Shown: positions 17,389 to 26,518 of the stretch, one piece after another
Layout of the letters: the number at the start of each line of letters is the position of its first letter
Numbering within the stretch: position 1 is the first letter of the stretch
DNA from: Anaerocolumna sp. AGMB13025
GTDB lineage: Bacteria > Bacillota > Clostridia > Lachnospirales > Lachnospiraceae
Assembly (NCBI RefSeq): GCF_029689925.1
Contig: NZ_CP121445.1
Span: 6,010,501 to 6,074,500, forward strand
Direction of reading: 5' to 3'
Length of the DNA stretch: 64,000 nt
Position numbers and translations under genes: made by a program
Notes under the pieces: generated by a model
Told to the model about the DNA's origin: nothing
The model's input: the letters and a program-made list of their open reading frames with translations, nothing else
The model's database searches: none

Positions 17389-18129
17389 TCAATTAAACGG
17401 CGAAAAGGCATCAACTTTAGTAACACCCTCAACATGAATATAAACTTCCATATACTCAATTCCGTTTTCTTCATATTCGTGTTCAAAACAGCTGACAATG
17501 TTATCCTGTTGCTTCTCTTTAAAATTATTTACCTGAAGATATTCCATGATAATCTTATATGCGTTAGGAATTCTCTCAAAAGGCTGTATAAAAGGCTCTT
17601 TTATGGTAATCATTGCGTAGTCAGCCTCCGCATTTTCTGCATACTCTACTACGCCAGGGCATTTTGTATCAAACCCTTCTGGCAAAATATAAGCAGACAC
17701 ATATCCGTGCATTCCGAATCTGTTTTGTTGTTCCTGTGATACAAAAGGAAAATCCCATCCTATCCTTCTCGCGTTTGGATTTGAAGCCTTAAGACCACTA
17801 CTAATAGCCCATTTCTCCATATATTCATTAACATCGCTCTCAGGATTAGGCGAAATCATTACATATCTCGCCATTCTAAATGCTGCTACTCTTTTTATCT
17901 GAACTTTTGAATAAATATCTCCCTGATCTGATAGATTTTCTTTCACAAGTGCATCAAGTTTACATGTAAAAACATCACATATCTCAATGAGTTTTGCCAG
18001 CTCCGGAACTACTTCGCCAGACTCCCACCTTGATATAGTCTGTCGCGTAACACCCATCTTTTCTGCAAATTGTTCCTGCGTATATTTTTTCTGTTTTCTC
18101 AAAAAACATATATTTGATCCTAAGCTCAT
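17389..18129 (-). CDS. XRE family regulator with effector-binding-like C-terminus
   Basis: The 246-residue protein has an N-terminal XRE helix-turn-helix (KYTQEQFAEKMGVTRQTISRWESG, residues about 14-40) followed by a roughly 170-residue domain. Its patterns (FRMARYVMISPNPESDV, PGVVEYAENAEADYAMITI, YMEVYIHVEGV) resemble GyrI-like effector-binding domains. The ATG at 18127-18129 is chosen because AGGAG lies nine bases upstream; the earlier ATG falls directly on the ribosome binding site. It reads toward the GNAT gene 33 bases downstream and may control it. Confidence 0.82.
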   Translation of the reverse strand: MSLGSNICFLRKQKKYTQEQFAEKMGVTRQTISRWESGEVVPELAKLIEICDVFTCKLDALVKENLSDQGDIYSKVQIKRVAAFRMARYVMISPNPESDVNEYMEKWAISSGLKASNPNARRIGWDFPFVSQEQQNRFGMHGYVSAYILPEGFDTKCPGVVEYAENAEADYAMITIKEPFIQPFERIPNAYKIIMEYLQVNNFKEKQQDNIVSCFEHEYEENGIEYMEVYIHVEGVTKVDAFSPFN

Positions 18130-18430
18130 ATATTTCATCTCCTATAAATGCAGACATTCGCAATCTGCTACGTTTCTTACTTATTAACACAGACGGCTAC
18201 GCTGCCTACATTCAAAATATTATCTTTCGGTCATCTAGACAAGATATATTATGTCATATCATATGTAGCATAACAACCAACTGGCATTTGCTCTTTTTCG
18301 ATTGTATGTAACACATCATGTTGCATTAACTTCAATAACTCCCCAAATATGAATTTGACACTTAAATATTCATCCCAAATCAATAATACTCTATTGTGAT
18401 TCTAAATTCTGCTGACATTTTGCTGACGCA

Positions 18431-18462
18431 AAAACTGGGAAGTCGCTTATTTAGCGGCTTCC
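18431..18462 (-). terminator. Hairpin at the left edge of the guaA island
   Basis: GGAAG-CGCT pairs with AGCG-CTTCC (18438-18462) around a TATTT loop, and on the minus strand CAGTTTTTGC follows. It would stop minus-strand transcription leaving the island. The rest of 18130-18753 has no convincing gene: a minus-strand frame ending in LSNLETLGSR lacks a good start. Confidence 0.5.
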
Positions 18463-18590
18463 AAGCGTTTCCAGGTTACTCAAACTCTTGCTGGGCATTT
18501 TACCACTGCTCACTGAATGCTGATAAATGGCGGTTTCTGGTATATCTATTCCATGAAATATTACGCTTTCCGCATTGTTTTTCGTTCTTT

Positions 18591-18612
18591 TAGTAGCAGA
18601 ATAGTAGCAGAC
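18591..18612. repeat. Left direct repeat of the guaA island
   Basis: Two AGTAGCAGA units form a 22-nt block that recurs with two mismatches, in the same orientation, at 28388-28409 beside the guaA 3' end. The pair brackets all the mobile-element-like genes. It may be a duplicated attachment region or integrase arm sites. Confidence 0.5.
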
Positions 18613-18717
18613 TTTTAACTTCTAAAGATTGGTATAATCTACTTTTTATTATTCACCAGGCAGTTGTTCCTTGTGGCTTCGAGTCACTGGAATCATTGCT
18701 AATTACAAAGCGAATTA

Positions 18718-18734
18718 TCGCGACACTGTCGCGA
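18718..18734. promoter_or_regulatory. Perfect palindrome TCGCGACA-C-TGTCGCGA
   Basis: This 17-nt palindrome of 8-bp arms stands out in AT-rich surroundings. It lies 19 bases before the start codon of the relaxosome-type gene, partly next to its AAAGGAG site. It could be the operator for that ribbon-helix-helix-like protein or part of an oriT. Confidence 0.55.
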
Positions 18735-18753
18735 CTTTTGAAAGGAGTTTGCT

Positions 18754-19119
18754 ATGAGCAATCAACATAAAAATCCAACTATAAGTTTCCGTGTATCTGA
18801 ATATGAACGAAATGCTATTGAAGCACACATCCTTGCCAGCGGTATGATGAAAAAAGATTACTTTGTTCGTTCCTGTATCTATAATCAAATCTGCGTTGTA
18901 GGCAAGAAAGAAACGATATATCCTTTGGTTGAAGTCCTAAGAAAATTATATCTTCAACTTTATACCATGCATGCTACTTTTACTAGCGATACTACAACTA
19001 CATTTCCAACATCCGAGGAAATCTCGGCACTTCAAACCAAATATGAACTTGCACTAAAAGCTATTATTAATATGCTTGACGGTGCCAAGTATCTTTGGGA
19101 AGGAGGACATCATGAATGA
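18754..19119 (+). CDS. MobC-like relaxosome/ribbon-helix-helix protein
   Basis: The 121-residue protein starts with NPTISFRVSEYERNAIEAHILASGMMKKDYFVRSCI. This matches the small mobilisation accessory proteins of Firmicute integrative elements, in which an RHH-type N-terminus binds the transfer origin. The C-terminal half is helical. AAAGGAG precedes the ATG. Its stop overlaps the start of the next, truncated gene (ATGAATGA). No relaxase is found in the window, so mobilisation functions have been lost or were never complete. Confidence 0.7.
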   Translation: MSNQHKNPTISFRVSEYERNAIEAHILASGMMKKDYFVRSCIYNQICVVGKKETIYPLVEVLRKLYLQLYTMHATFTSDTTTTFPTSEEISALQTKYELALKAIINMLDGAKYLWEGGHHE

Positions 19120-19261
19120 CTTTAACTTTCCACGATTCACATTGCTTCCTGGAAAAACTGGTATAATATTACCAATTGAACTAAGCTCGTTCAAAAATCC
19201 GTATTTTAAACAGATATGTGTAATACTTCAACATCAATCGCTCAGAATTTTCTTCATCTAA
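19112..19261 (+). pseudogene. Truncated second gene of the mobilisation operon
   Basis: A good ribosome binding site (AAGGAGG) and a start overlapping the previous stop indicate a real gene start: MNDFNFPRFTLLPGKTG. After about 26 codons (near 19190) the sequence runs into the opposite-strand gene and stops soon after. I take it as the 5' stub of a larger gene cut by a deletion; the family is not recognised. Confidence 0.5.
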
Positions 19262-19543
19262 AGTATAATGTGATGCCACAATCTCTAGATAATCATAAAA
19301 TTTGTTTAATACTTTTAATTTTGCATTTGTTTTTGAATATTTAACAGCCTTGCATATGTTTTCATAGGAGTCGTTTATATCATTTCCCTGTGCATAAAAT
19401 TTAAGCATGATATGTTCAACAAAATTCCTTAACTGGGCAAGAATATCTTGTGATACTGCCCCTCGTGATGAAAAATCCGTTGCTCCAATATGTCTACAAA
19501 TAACTTTATCAATATTTATAATTTGCTCATCTATACCCAGCAT
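19181..19543 (-). pseudogene. Truncated protein with a HEPN-like Rx4H motif
   Basis: The 120-residue product begins with a good start (GGGGACGAAGGAAAAAT-ATG) and contains QLRNFVEHIMLKFY, an R-x4-H motif as in HEPN RNase domains (about residues 38-51), in an all-helical context. The C-terminus YLFKIRIFERA ends abruptly at about 19190, the same point at which the facing gene is cut. It therefore looks like the N-terminal domain of a larger protein. If expressed it could still be a free-standing HEPN domain. It lies 80 bases downstream of the primase-helicase gene on the same strand. Confidence 0.5.
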
Positions 19544-19622
19544 ATTTTTCCTTCGTCCCCTTTTTTATCTATTAATACTAATCGTATTATATGTTTTTAC
19601 CAAACGCAATCTCCATAATCTG

Positions 19623-22583
19623 CTACGCAATTTCCTTACTTACAACACGCATTAAATTGTCATCTTCTTTTTCCCAAGACAGCAAGTTCATACTTCCGTA
19701 CCATACAATTTCCTCATCAATAATCGCATAGTGTTCATGCATGATTGGTTCCTGCCTTACCTTTATTCCAACCTCCATAAGCTGATTAATCAATTGTCTT
19801 GTCTTATCCACTCTGTTTTCAGGATAACTTTCTGGCTTCAAGGTTATGACGGTAACCGTCACCCCAGATTCTTGCCTTTTTCTTATCAATGAAATAATTC
19901 GTTTTACTTTCTTTTCATTGATACCTGGACTAGAAATAATAATATTGTTATTCGCTTCAAGAAGATCTTTTTCATAGATTGCCCCATAGGATTCATTGTC
20001 GTAAATGGCATTTGCAATCTGCTTTTTATCAGTTAACGTCAAGCATATTTCATAACCAATTTTCTTATATGCACGAAGTCTCTTATGGTACATTCTCTCC
20101 AGAACACGGATATGTGAATCTACATAATCATAAATTATTACATCCTGTTTTCCTTCAAAATCTCTATGTAATCGCCCTGCATATTGTTCTACATTTCCCT
20201 GCCATGCGATTGGTGTGGTTAGCATCATGGTATCAAGCCTTGGATAATTAAAACCTTCCCCAATATATTGTCCTATTGCCACGAGTACAGTTGTTTCATT
20301 TTCTGGTACTTCCTTCATTTTCTTTCTGATTAAATCTCGCTCTTTGGCACTTTTTCCACCCTGCAACAAGAAAATATGATCCGCTTTACCACTTAACTTG
20401 TCATATAAATACGCTGCATGATCTTTGAATTTTGTTAACACCAGAGGTGTTCTTCCATTCTCAAGACAAGCTTCTACATCAGAAATGATCTGATTATTTC
20501 TAATGTCACTTTCTCTAACCATTTGATATGCGTCATTTATTTTTAGCGTTTCTCCTTCAGCATGTACCAGCCTTGTAAAACGCGGATAAACAAAATGTTC
20601 AATTCCTTGCTCTTTTGCCTTATCCTTCGCTGTGTAACGATACCTGATTGGACCAAACTGCATAAATACTTTCTGCTCTTGACCATCATCACGTTTTGGT
20701 GTTGCAGTCAGACCATAGACATATTTTGCATTTACTTCATTTAACACTTCTTCTGCTGTTTGCGAAGCTCCATGATGACATTCATCCATGATAACTAAGC
20801 CGTAATCTTTCACCAATTGGTTGATTTCTCCTTTTTTGCCAAGGGAGGAAATCATTACAACATCTATAATTCCAGTAACCGAATTATGTCCTGCATACAT
20901 ACGTCCGATTACACTTTTTCTCTTTTTTATCCTGCCGGTAGCAGTTTTATACTCTGGTAGTTCTTCGTCAATATGTAGAAACTTTTCAAAATCCTCTACC
21001 CAGTTCTTCATAATTTCTGTATTTTGAACCAATATCAGAGTATTCACTTTACGTGCAGACACAAGATATGCTCCAACAGCTGTCTTTCCAAATGCAGTAG
21101 CAGCTCCAAGTATCCCAATATCAAAAGAAAGCATTTTATCAGCTGCTTTCTTTTGTTCTGGATACAGTTCTCCTACAAAAGAAACTGATATGCTTCTACC
21201 AGCTTGTCTACAATCTTCTTTATTAAATGATACTCCTGAATCTGTAAGCCGTTCAACAAGGTTTTCCTCACAACCACGAGGGATGCAAACATAATGTTCA
21301 ACATCCTGACTACACGATATAATTCTTGCAGTTCCCTGTGATAAAAATCCCATTGCCTGATTCTTATAAAACTGTGGATTGCTAAATGCAGCTAATCTCC
21401 GAATTTGATTCTGCAAACGTGGCTTTACATTCTCTATATCTATATAAATCTGATTCGCCAATGTAATGTTTAAAATACCATTAACATCAGATGTCTCAAA
21501 TCTTTGTTTCTTCTTTTCCCATGGCTTTGATTCTTCATTTTCACTTTTTTCTACATTCCCACTCATATCTTCTGCAAGAACTCCAAGTAATCCATCTGCC
21601 GTCCACTCATTTACTTTTTCTTCAATATAAGCTTTGGATATTTTACTGGTCTCTCCTAGAACGTTCCATTGATTCGGATATGCATTCCATTTTTCATCAA
21701 TAAAAGCACTATTTCCATTTTTCAAAGCCTGTCCTTGTAGTGGCAATGCTATCAGATTCCCCAATCCGCCCTCTGGCATATGATCCTGTGCCGGTAGCAT
21801 TCTATCATAAGACTTAAAATTCTTTTGATTTACAGATTCTGCTCCTTTTGTAAGTAATGCTGTTCCAAATTTCCGAGCAAGAGATGCAGGAATAGATTCA
21901 TCAAAAAACAGCCAAATATGTGCACCCTTCCCTGAGCGTGAGCGTTCCACCAATACTTGAATATTATTATTTTCACATATGGCACGCATTGCATTTACTT
22001 CTTCCATCCATTCATCGTCAGTATTTGCAAAATCATCTCCATTTGTTTTTTCATCATGATTATCAAAATCAAACACGAGGAAATTACATGTTTCATCCGG
22101 AAACATCGGATATAAGCCAATTACGTCAGAGCAATCCTCTCTTTCGCCTTTTAGGTGATTCATTATATTTTCACCAATCAGTGGCTTATAGTTTTGATTC
22201 TTACACTCACCACACTTGATCTTGTTACCAGTTTTCTTAGGACATATACCATCTTTCCAGAAGTTCCAACACTGCGTATAATAACCAGTCTTTCCTGTCT
22301 TAGGATTAGGCTTACCACCACGCTTGCTATATACATCCATTCTTCCTTTGAACATAGAATAAAAGTATTTTGCGTGATTTTGGGTTATAACTTCTGGAAT
22401 TATAAGTGCTCCTTGATTTTCTTCAGTAGAGTCAGTATGTAGCTCTGTTTCTTCAGGTTGGTCAACATCATTTTTATAAGGAATCTTTGCTTCCATCAAA
22501 ATACCTTGAAGATAATCCACTCTGGATTCCAGATTGTAAACTTTTTGTTGTAATTCTTGTATTATTTTATCTTTGTCATCCAT
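19623..22583 (-). CDS. TOTE-type AEP primase / SF2 helicase / PLD-like protein
   Basis: The 986-residue protein has several domains in order. An N-terminal coiled coil covers about residues 1-35. A four-Cys zinc site (Cys105, 114, 124, 127) follows, then an archaeo-eukaryotic primase domain with catalytic DFD (172-174) and SGKGAHIW. The SF2 helicase core has Walker A AATAFGKT (about 494-501), DECHH (600-604), TATPKRDD and QYAGRLHR. The C-terminus is phospholipase D-like with HEHYAIIDEE and YGSMN. This architecture matches proteins named TOTE conflict system primase proteins, thought to act against invading nucleic acids or in element replication. The start is the ATG at 22581-22583 after AAAGGAGG. 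In the PLD-like HxK motif the Lys appears replaced. Confidence 0.8.
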   Translation of the reverse strand: MDDKDKIIQELQQKVYNLESRVDYLQGILMEAKIPYKNDVDQPEETELHTDSTEENQGALIIPEVITQNHAKYFYSMFKGRMDVYSKRGGKPNPKTGKTGYYTQCWNFWKDGICPKKTGNKIKCGECKNQNYKPLIGENIMNHLKGEREDCSDVIGLYPMFPDETCNFLVFDFDNHDEKTNGDDFANTDDEWMEEVNAMRAICENNNIQVLVERSRSGKGAHIWLFFDESIPASLARKFGTALLTKGAESVNQKNFKSYDRMLPAQDHMPEGGLGNLIALPLQGQALKNGNSAFIDEKWNAYPNQWNVLGETSKISKAYIEEKVNEWTADGLLGVLAEDMSGNVEKSENEESKPWEKKKQRFETSDVNGILNITLANQIYIDIENVKPRLQNQIRRLAAFSNPQFYKNQAMGFLSQGTARIISCSQDVEHYVCIPRGCEENLVERLTDSGVSFNKEDCRQAGRSISVSFVGELYPEQKKAADKMLSFDIGILGAATAFGKTAVGAYLVSARKVNTLILVQNTEIMKNWVEDFEKFLHIDEELPEYKTATGRIKKRKSVIGRMYAGHNSVTGIIDVVMISSLGKKGEINQLVKDYGLVIMDECHHGASQTAEEVLNEVNAKYVYGLTATPKRDDGQEQKVFMQFGPIRYRYTAKDKAKEQGIEHFVYPRFTRLVHAEGETLKINDAYQMVRESDIRNNQIISDVEACLENGRTPLVLTKFKDHAAYLYDKLSGKADHIFLLQGGKSAKERDLIRKKMKEVPENETTVLVAIGQYIGEGFNYPRLDTMMLTTPIAWQGNVEQYAGRLHRDFEGKQDVIIYDYVDSHIRVLERMYHKRLRAYKKIGYEICLTLTDKKQIANAIYDNESYGAIYEKDLLEANNNIIISSPGINEKKVKRIISLIRKRQESGVTVTVITLKPESYPENRVDKTRQLINQLMEVGIKVRQEPIMHEHYAIIDEEIVWYGSMNLLSWEKEDDNLMRVVSKEIA

Positions 22584-22614
22584 GGGAATACCTCCTTTAC
22601 TTTTCCTATCAGGC

Positions 22615-22741
22615 TGCAAGTTGTTGCAAGTTACTGCAAGTTAAATTTTGATGTTTTCAGCTCAGTTCCATGTGTTTTTCGTTAAAAATGGATGGTATAA
22701 GTCCGATAAAACATTTTATTGCAAGTTACTGCAAGTTAAAC
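22615..22741. repeat. TGCAAGTT iteron-like repeats
   Basis: TGCAAGTT occurs three times at 22615-22643 and twice at 22721-22738 with about 10-nt spacing. The block TTGCAAGTTACTGCAAGTTA is identical at both places, about 97 bases apart. They fill the gap between the AlbA_2/ATPase gene and the primase-helicase gene and could be protein-binding iterons or a promoter-control region. Confidence 0.6.
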
Positions 22742-24211
22742 TTATGCCCAGTGAGGAATATATTTCATATATCTAGGCGCCGTATTTTCATCAAGTGGTT
22801 TAATTAAGCCCGCATCTACTGTGTCCTTAATAACTCGAGAGGATTTATAACTTTCTTTATCCGTCAATCCAAACACTTCTCTAATGTCAGAATTTCCAAC
22901 AGCACCAAAGTTAACATATGCCAGACACGCTTGCATATAACATGTTCTGATACGATCTTCTTTTGTAGTAATATCAAATGGGACTTTTGCAAACAAAACA
23001 ACTTTTGTAAATTGATTATTTTGATTTTCAATACGAGGAGCAAGCATTTCATTCCGACTGGTTGCTGCTACAATTTTATCGTATCCACTACCACGTTCCT
23101 CGCATATACCACATTTATGCATAAATCCAGCCATATTCTCATTTCGAGATACTGGAACCGTATCTACAATACGATCGATTGAAATAAGCGGTGCACCTGC
23201 ATTCGAAAACTCAATTCTATTTTCAAAAATCTCTACCATCGGATTAGTACCACGTTGTTCCAGTGATTGATGTATCATAATATTAGCAATCAATTCACGG
23301 ATAGCAATTTCTGGAAAGCTAAAAATCGACTTTCTAGTAGCCTCTACAATTACCTCTTCCTGAGGAATAATCGTCATAATGTACTGCACAATGTCTTCGT
23401 ATGCAAAAGCATAGCCACCGGAGAACTCTTTTTCTCTTACTGCCTCCAACCTAGAAATGCCCTTATACCAGATAACTCTAACCGTTCTACGTGCAAGATT
23501 ATCAAACTTCTTTAAATCCTTTGCAATCATCAATGCACCTAAATTAGTAATATCCCAATTTCCTGCATCATTCTTCTTAATAAATTTTTCGTTATTTAAA
23601 TCCTCAAAAACTTTGTCGCGGTTTCTCGGAATAGGCAGTTCCATTTTATCATAATACCTTGGATATTCAAGAAGCATAACAATTTCATCTTCCATCATAT
23701 TACTAGCAGCAATACGAAGTTCGTATGGAGTCGTATCAAATATTCTCCATAACTCCATTTCCTTGTCCTTATATCCTACCAACGGTTTTAAATTAGTACC
23801 TACACGTATATACGCAGTTGCTCCAAACTTGGTTGTTTCTGTTTCTGCACACGGAATTTCTAATAACACCACTGTTATATTATTCCCCATCGACACTTCA
23901 AAAAACTTAAAATTTATCTTAGGATTTATCATTCTTGCAAGCCATGCTTCTAATTCTTCGTTTCCTTTTTTCATCTTTCTGTATTCAAAATTAGTACCAC
24001 TTATCTCATGTGTATCATCCTCTATTCCCCATACAAGATATGCTTTTGGTTTTTCAAACAAAGCTGCCACATTACTAAGTCCTGAAATATATTCTGCTAT
24101 TCTCTCTGGATCTTTGCTATTACATTTAAATTCAACCCATTCAACTTCACTTGGAAGCTTTGCTAATTCCCTGACAAGACTTTGAAGATATTCTATTGAT
24201 CTAGTTGCCAT
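22742..24211 (-). CDS. AlbA_2/Schlafen-type DNA-binding protein with HATPase domain
   Basis: The 489-residue protein starts with an AlbA_2 (Schlafen-like) domain: EWVEFKCNSKDPERIAEYISGLSNVAALFEKPKAYLVWGIEDD. A GHKL/HATPase_c-like module follows around residues 300-400, with AIRELIANIMIHQ (N box), ERGSGYDKI and EIFENRIEFSNAG. The C-terminus looks like a winged helix (YVNFGAVGNSDIREVFGLTDKESYKSSRVIKD). Such proteins are usually annotated as ATP-binding or transcriptional regulators and are common in defence islands. It lies upstream of the primase-helicase gene on the same strand, separated by the TGCAAGTT repeats, and may form a unit with it. Confidence 0.8.
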   Translation of the reverse strand: MATRSIEYLQSLVRELAKLPSEVEWVEFKCNSKDPERIAEYISGLSNVAALFEKPKAYLVWGIEDDTHEISGTNFEYRKMKKGNEELEAWLARMINPKINFKFFEVSMGNNITVVLLEIPCAETETTKFGATAYIRVGTNLKPLVGYKDKEMELWRIFDTTPYELRIAASNMMEDEIVMLLEYPRYYDKMELPIPRNRDKVFEDLNNEKFIKKNDAGNWDITNLGALMIAKDLKKFDNLARRTVRVIWYKGISRLEAVREKEFSGGYAFAYEDIVQYIMTIIPQEEVIVEATRKSIFSFPEIAIRELIANIMIHQSLEQRGTNPMVEIFENRIEFSNAGAPLISIDRIVDTVPVSRNENMAGFMHKCGICEERGSGYDKIVAATSRNEMLAPRIENQNNQFTKVVLFAKVPFDITTKEDRIRTCYMQACLAYVNFGAVGNSDIREVFGLTDKESYKSSRVIKDTVDAGLIKPLDENTAPRYMKYIPHWA

Positions 24212-24538
24212 TATTTCACCTACCTCTATGTTTTGACTTATAATAAATACATATTTTTTATGGCTTAGTTCTACGAATTCATTGTTTCTTTGGATATATT
24301 AATTTAATAATATTCTAGTATAATTCCTTAGTGGAGCTTGACCATTTACACTATTAACATTCTCCAAGTCGTTTGCAAATACACAAATGGTATGAATAAT
24401 ATTCTCTATTATTCCCCATCTCATTTCATTCTATAAACTTCACAATATCCACCAAAGAACTGATCTATTTTATCAAGTCTTTCTCGTACTTTTTATGAGT
24501 AATTTTATTCTTTTAATAAGTATCTTTGTGATTTTTAT
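24212..24538. other. Intergenic, nothing recognised
   Basis: This AT-rich gap lies between the broken nuclease gene and the AlbA_2/ATPase gene. I see no ORF with a ribosome binding site, no strong hairpin and no repeat. It presumably holds the promoter of the downstream minus-strand genes. Confidence 0.35.
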
Positions 24539-25833
24539 TTACTTTTTACTTGCTGTTTTTTGTATTTGAGAGTCAATGACAAATAGTAATGGTGAGTTCT
24601 CGAAACTCTCAGTTCTTTCTATATGTCTTTGTTCTATTTTCTTGTCTCTTATAGGATTTACAACTTTAACGTACACAAATATTCTTTTATCAGTTTCCTC
24701 TGCTTTTGCATACTTTTCTATTTGTTCTTCATACCCATGCATATAATCCTCATTTGAAGACAATTTTATTTCCACAACTGTTTTATCCATTCCTCGACTG
24801 ATTTTCAAATCTACAGGACCTGGTCCTTCATTTGCTTCAAAAGACATATCAATGTTATTTGTTGAGCAATAATATTTTCCACTCAAATGTAATAATCGTT
24901 GCAATGACTTTTCTCTTCTATTTGTGGCTATCGATATAATTTCATCCCATCCTTTATTATTTTCTATCCAATCCTTAGAAGTGATAGAACCTTTAAAGAT
25001 GCATGCCAACTATCGATTCCAGAATTATCTGCGTGTTCTAAGAAATTAAAAAGTCCGCACTTCTTCATCTGTTTAAATGTATCTGCAATCAAATAATCCC
25101 AATTATTTGCTAATTCGTATTCATTTATCTCCGCCTGCCTATAGCTTTCAATCAGACGCATACATCTGTCAAAATCATGAAATATATGATTTTTTATATA
25201 CTCTTTTTTGTCGGCAGAACACATTTTTCTCCATTCTTTTCCTACTGCTTCATTTACTTCGTCTCTAATTGCTTTATTCTCTGCAATTACCCTATCGATG
25301 TCACTCCAAGAACGAGCAATTGGAATTTCATGCAAGATATCTATGGGTAAATATAGTAATTCACAATTTTTAAATGGATTAATTGCGATTTCATCCCTGA
25401 ATTTAATCTAATAATATCTAGCAAAATTTAGTCCTAATTTACGGTTCACTTTCCGAGTATATTCCCTAATATCCGGCAGAATAATGGTTGCTATCATATC
25501 ACTTAATCGATCAGATGAAACATTTTTTTCAAACAAACCAACTAATTGAAAAATTTCTGGCTGCTTTGAGCCTGCCTCTACGATATCAAAAGCATCACTA
25601 ATAACTTGCTCCGATAATATTGGTCCAAACCCCGCATCCATTCCAGTTTCTGATACGCCCAAATTAATCCCTTTTACTCCCGGGAAATCAAATTTCTCCA
25701 ACGCAGTTCGATACAATTTATCATCCTTATTATTAGAATTATCAAGCAAAATCATTATTGTGCGAAAAAAGTCATTTATTTCATCCAATTCATTATCTAA
25801 ACGAAAAAATTCTGATACAAAAATATCCTCCAT
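24539..25833 (-). pseudogene. Broken PD-(D/E)XK-like nuclease gene
   Basis: One gene appears split in three. It starts with a good AAGGAGG site at 25833 and reads to a TAG at 25408-25410. The same frame continues beyond it (IKFRDEIAINPF ... DSWHASLK) to about 25000, where a frameshift moves it to the frame ending at 24539. The last part has GPVDLKIS ... KTVVEIKLS, a D...ExK pattern of restriction-type nucleases (about 24770-24830). The N-terminal part (KGINLGVSETGMDAGFG) is not recognised. With the broken Dcm and Vsr genes nearby, it was probably the endonuclease of a restriction system. The parts could still be expressed separately. Confidence 0.7.
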
Positions 25834-25855
25834 AAAATTCCTCCTTTTATCAGCT

Positions 25856-26488
25856 TTACACTTGCATATTTTTTATGCAAAAGTATTTTTCCTGTTTAAG
25901 AACATTTCCTATATCTAACGGCATTTTTTCTAAAAGTTTCTCTTTACTAATTTGTTTCAGCTTATTGATTCCAAAAGCATTACTTATTTGATTCAAAGTC
26001 TCTTTATCCGAACATATGCTAAACAATTGTTCAAAAAATTGATAAACCGATTGAATTACATTGTCTCGAATCATATTATCCAAATGAAACTGCATCATGT
26101 TTTCATACGAAAGAATTCCGTTTTTTAATTCTACTAACAACAATTCACTTTCTCCAGAATACTGCCATTTTGAATATTTCTCTAATTGAGAGATAAATTG
26201 TACAAACATTTGATTACTAAAGGACCAATTTACTCCATCAATCACGGTGACGATTTTTCCATCAGGATAATCAGTTTTTGGCCAATAAGCTCCATAACCT
26301 GGCAAATAGAAATTAACTGACTTTCCTGTGCGAAAATGAAAATATTCTAAGCTGTTCATAATATTTTTTCCCGTAGGAAGATCTGGTCTAGTTACAAGAA
26401 TACCAATTGTGTCATCCATAATACCATGCCGTCTAACATTATCATTTATTTCTTCCATCATCATCTGATATGTCAATGCATCAAACAT
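25856..26488 (-). CDS. Conserved-looking protein of a decayed restriction cluster
   Basis: The 210-residue protein has no motif I can name with certainty. It contains GILVTRPDLPTGKNIMNSLEYFHFRTGKSVNFYLPGYG, an alpha/beta-looking start, then a long helical C-terminus. GGAGG lies 11 bases before the ATG. It ends 22 bases before the broken nuclease gene and follows the Vsr relic, so it probably belonged to the same restriction or defence unit. It has no internal stop, unlike its neighbours. Confidence 0.6.
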   Translation of the reverse strand: MFDALTYQMMMEEINDNVRRHGIMDDTIGILVTRPDLPTGKNIMNSLEYFHFRTGKSVNFYLPGYGAYWPKTDYPDGKIVTVIDGVNWSFSNQMFVQFISQLEKYSKWQYSGESELLLVELKNGILSYENMMQFHLDNMIRDNVIQSVYQFFEQLFSICSDKETLNQISNAFGINKLKQISKEKLLEKMPLDIGNVLKQEKYFCIKNMQV

Positions 26489-26518
26489 CCTTATCTTTTC
26501 CTCCGTTTTTTCGAAAGC

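Noticed and set aside
18448..18612. Minus-strand frame ending LSNLETLGSR at the island edge
   Set aside because: Open but without a start codon or ribosome binding site near its 5' limit. It may be a remnant but cannot be supported as a gene.
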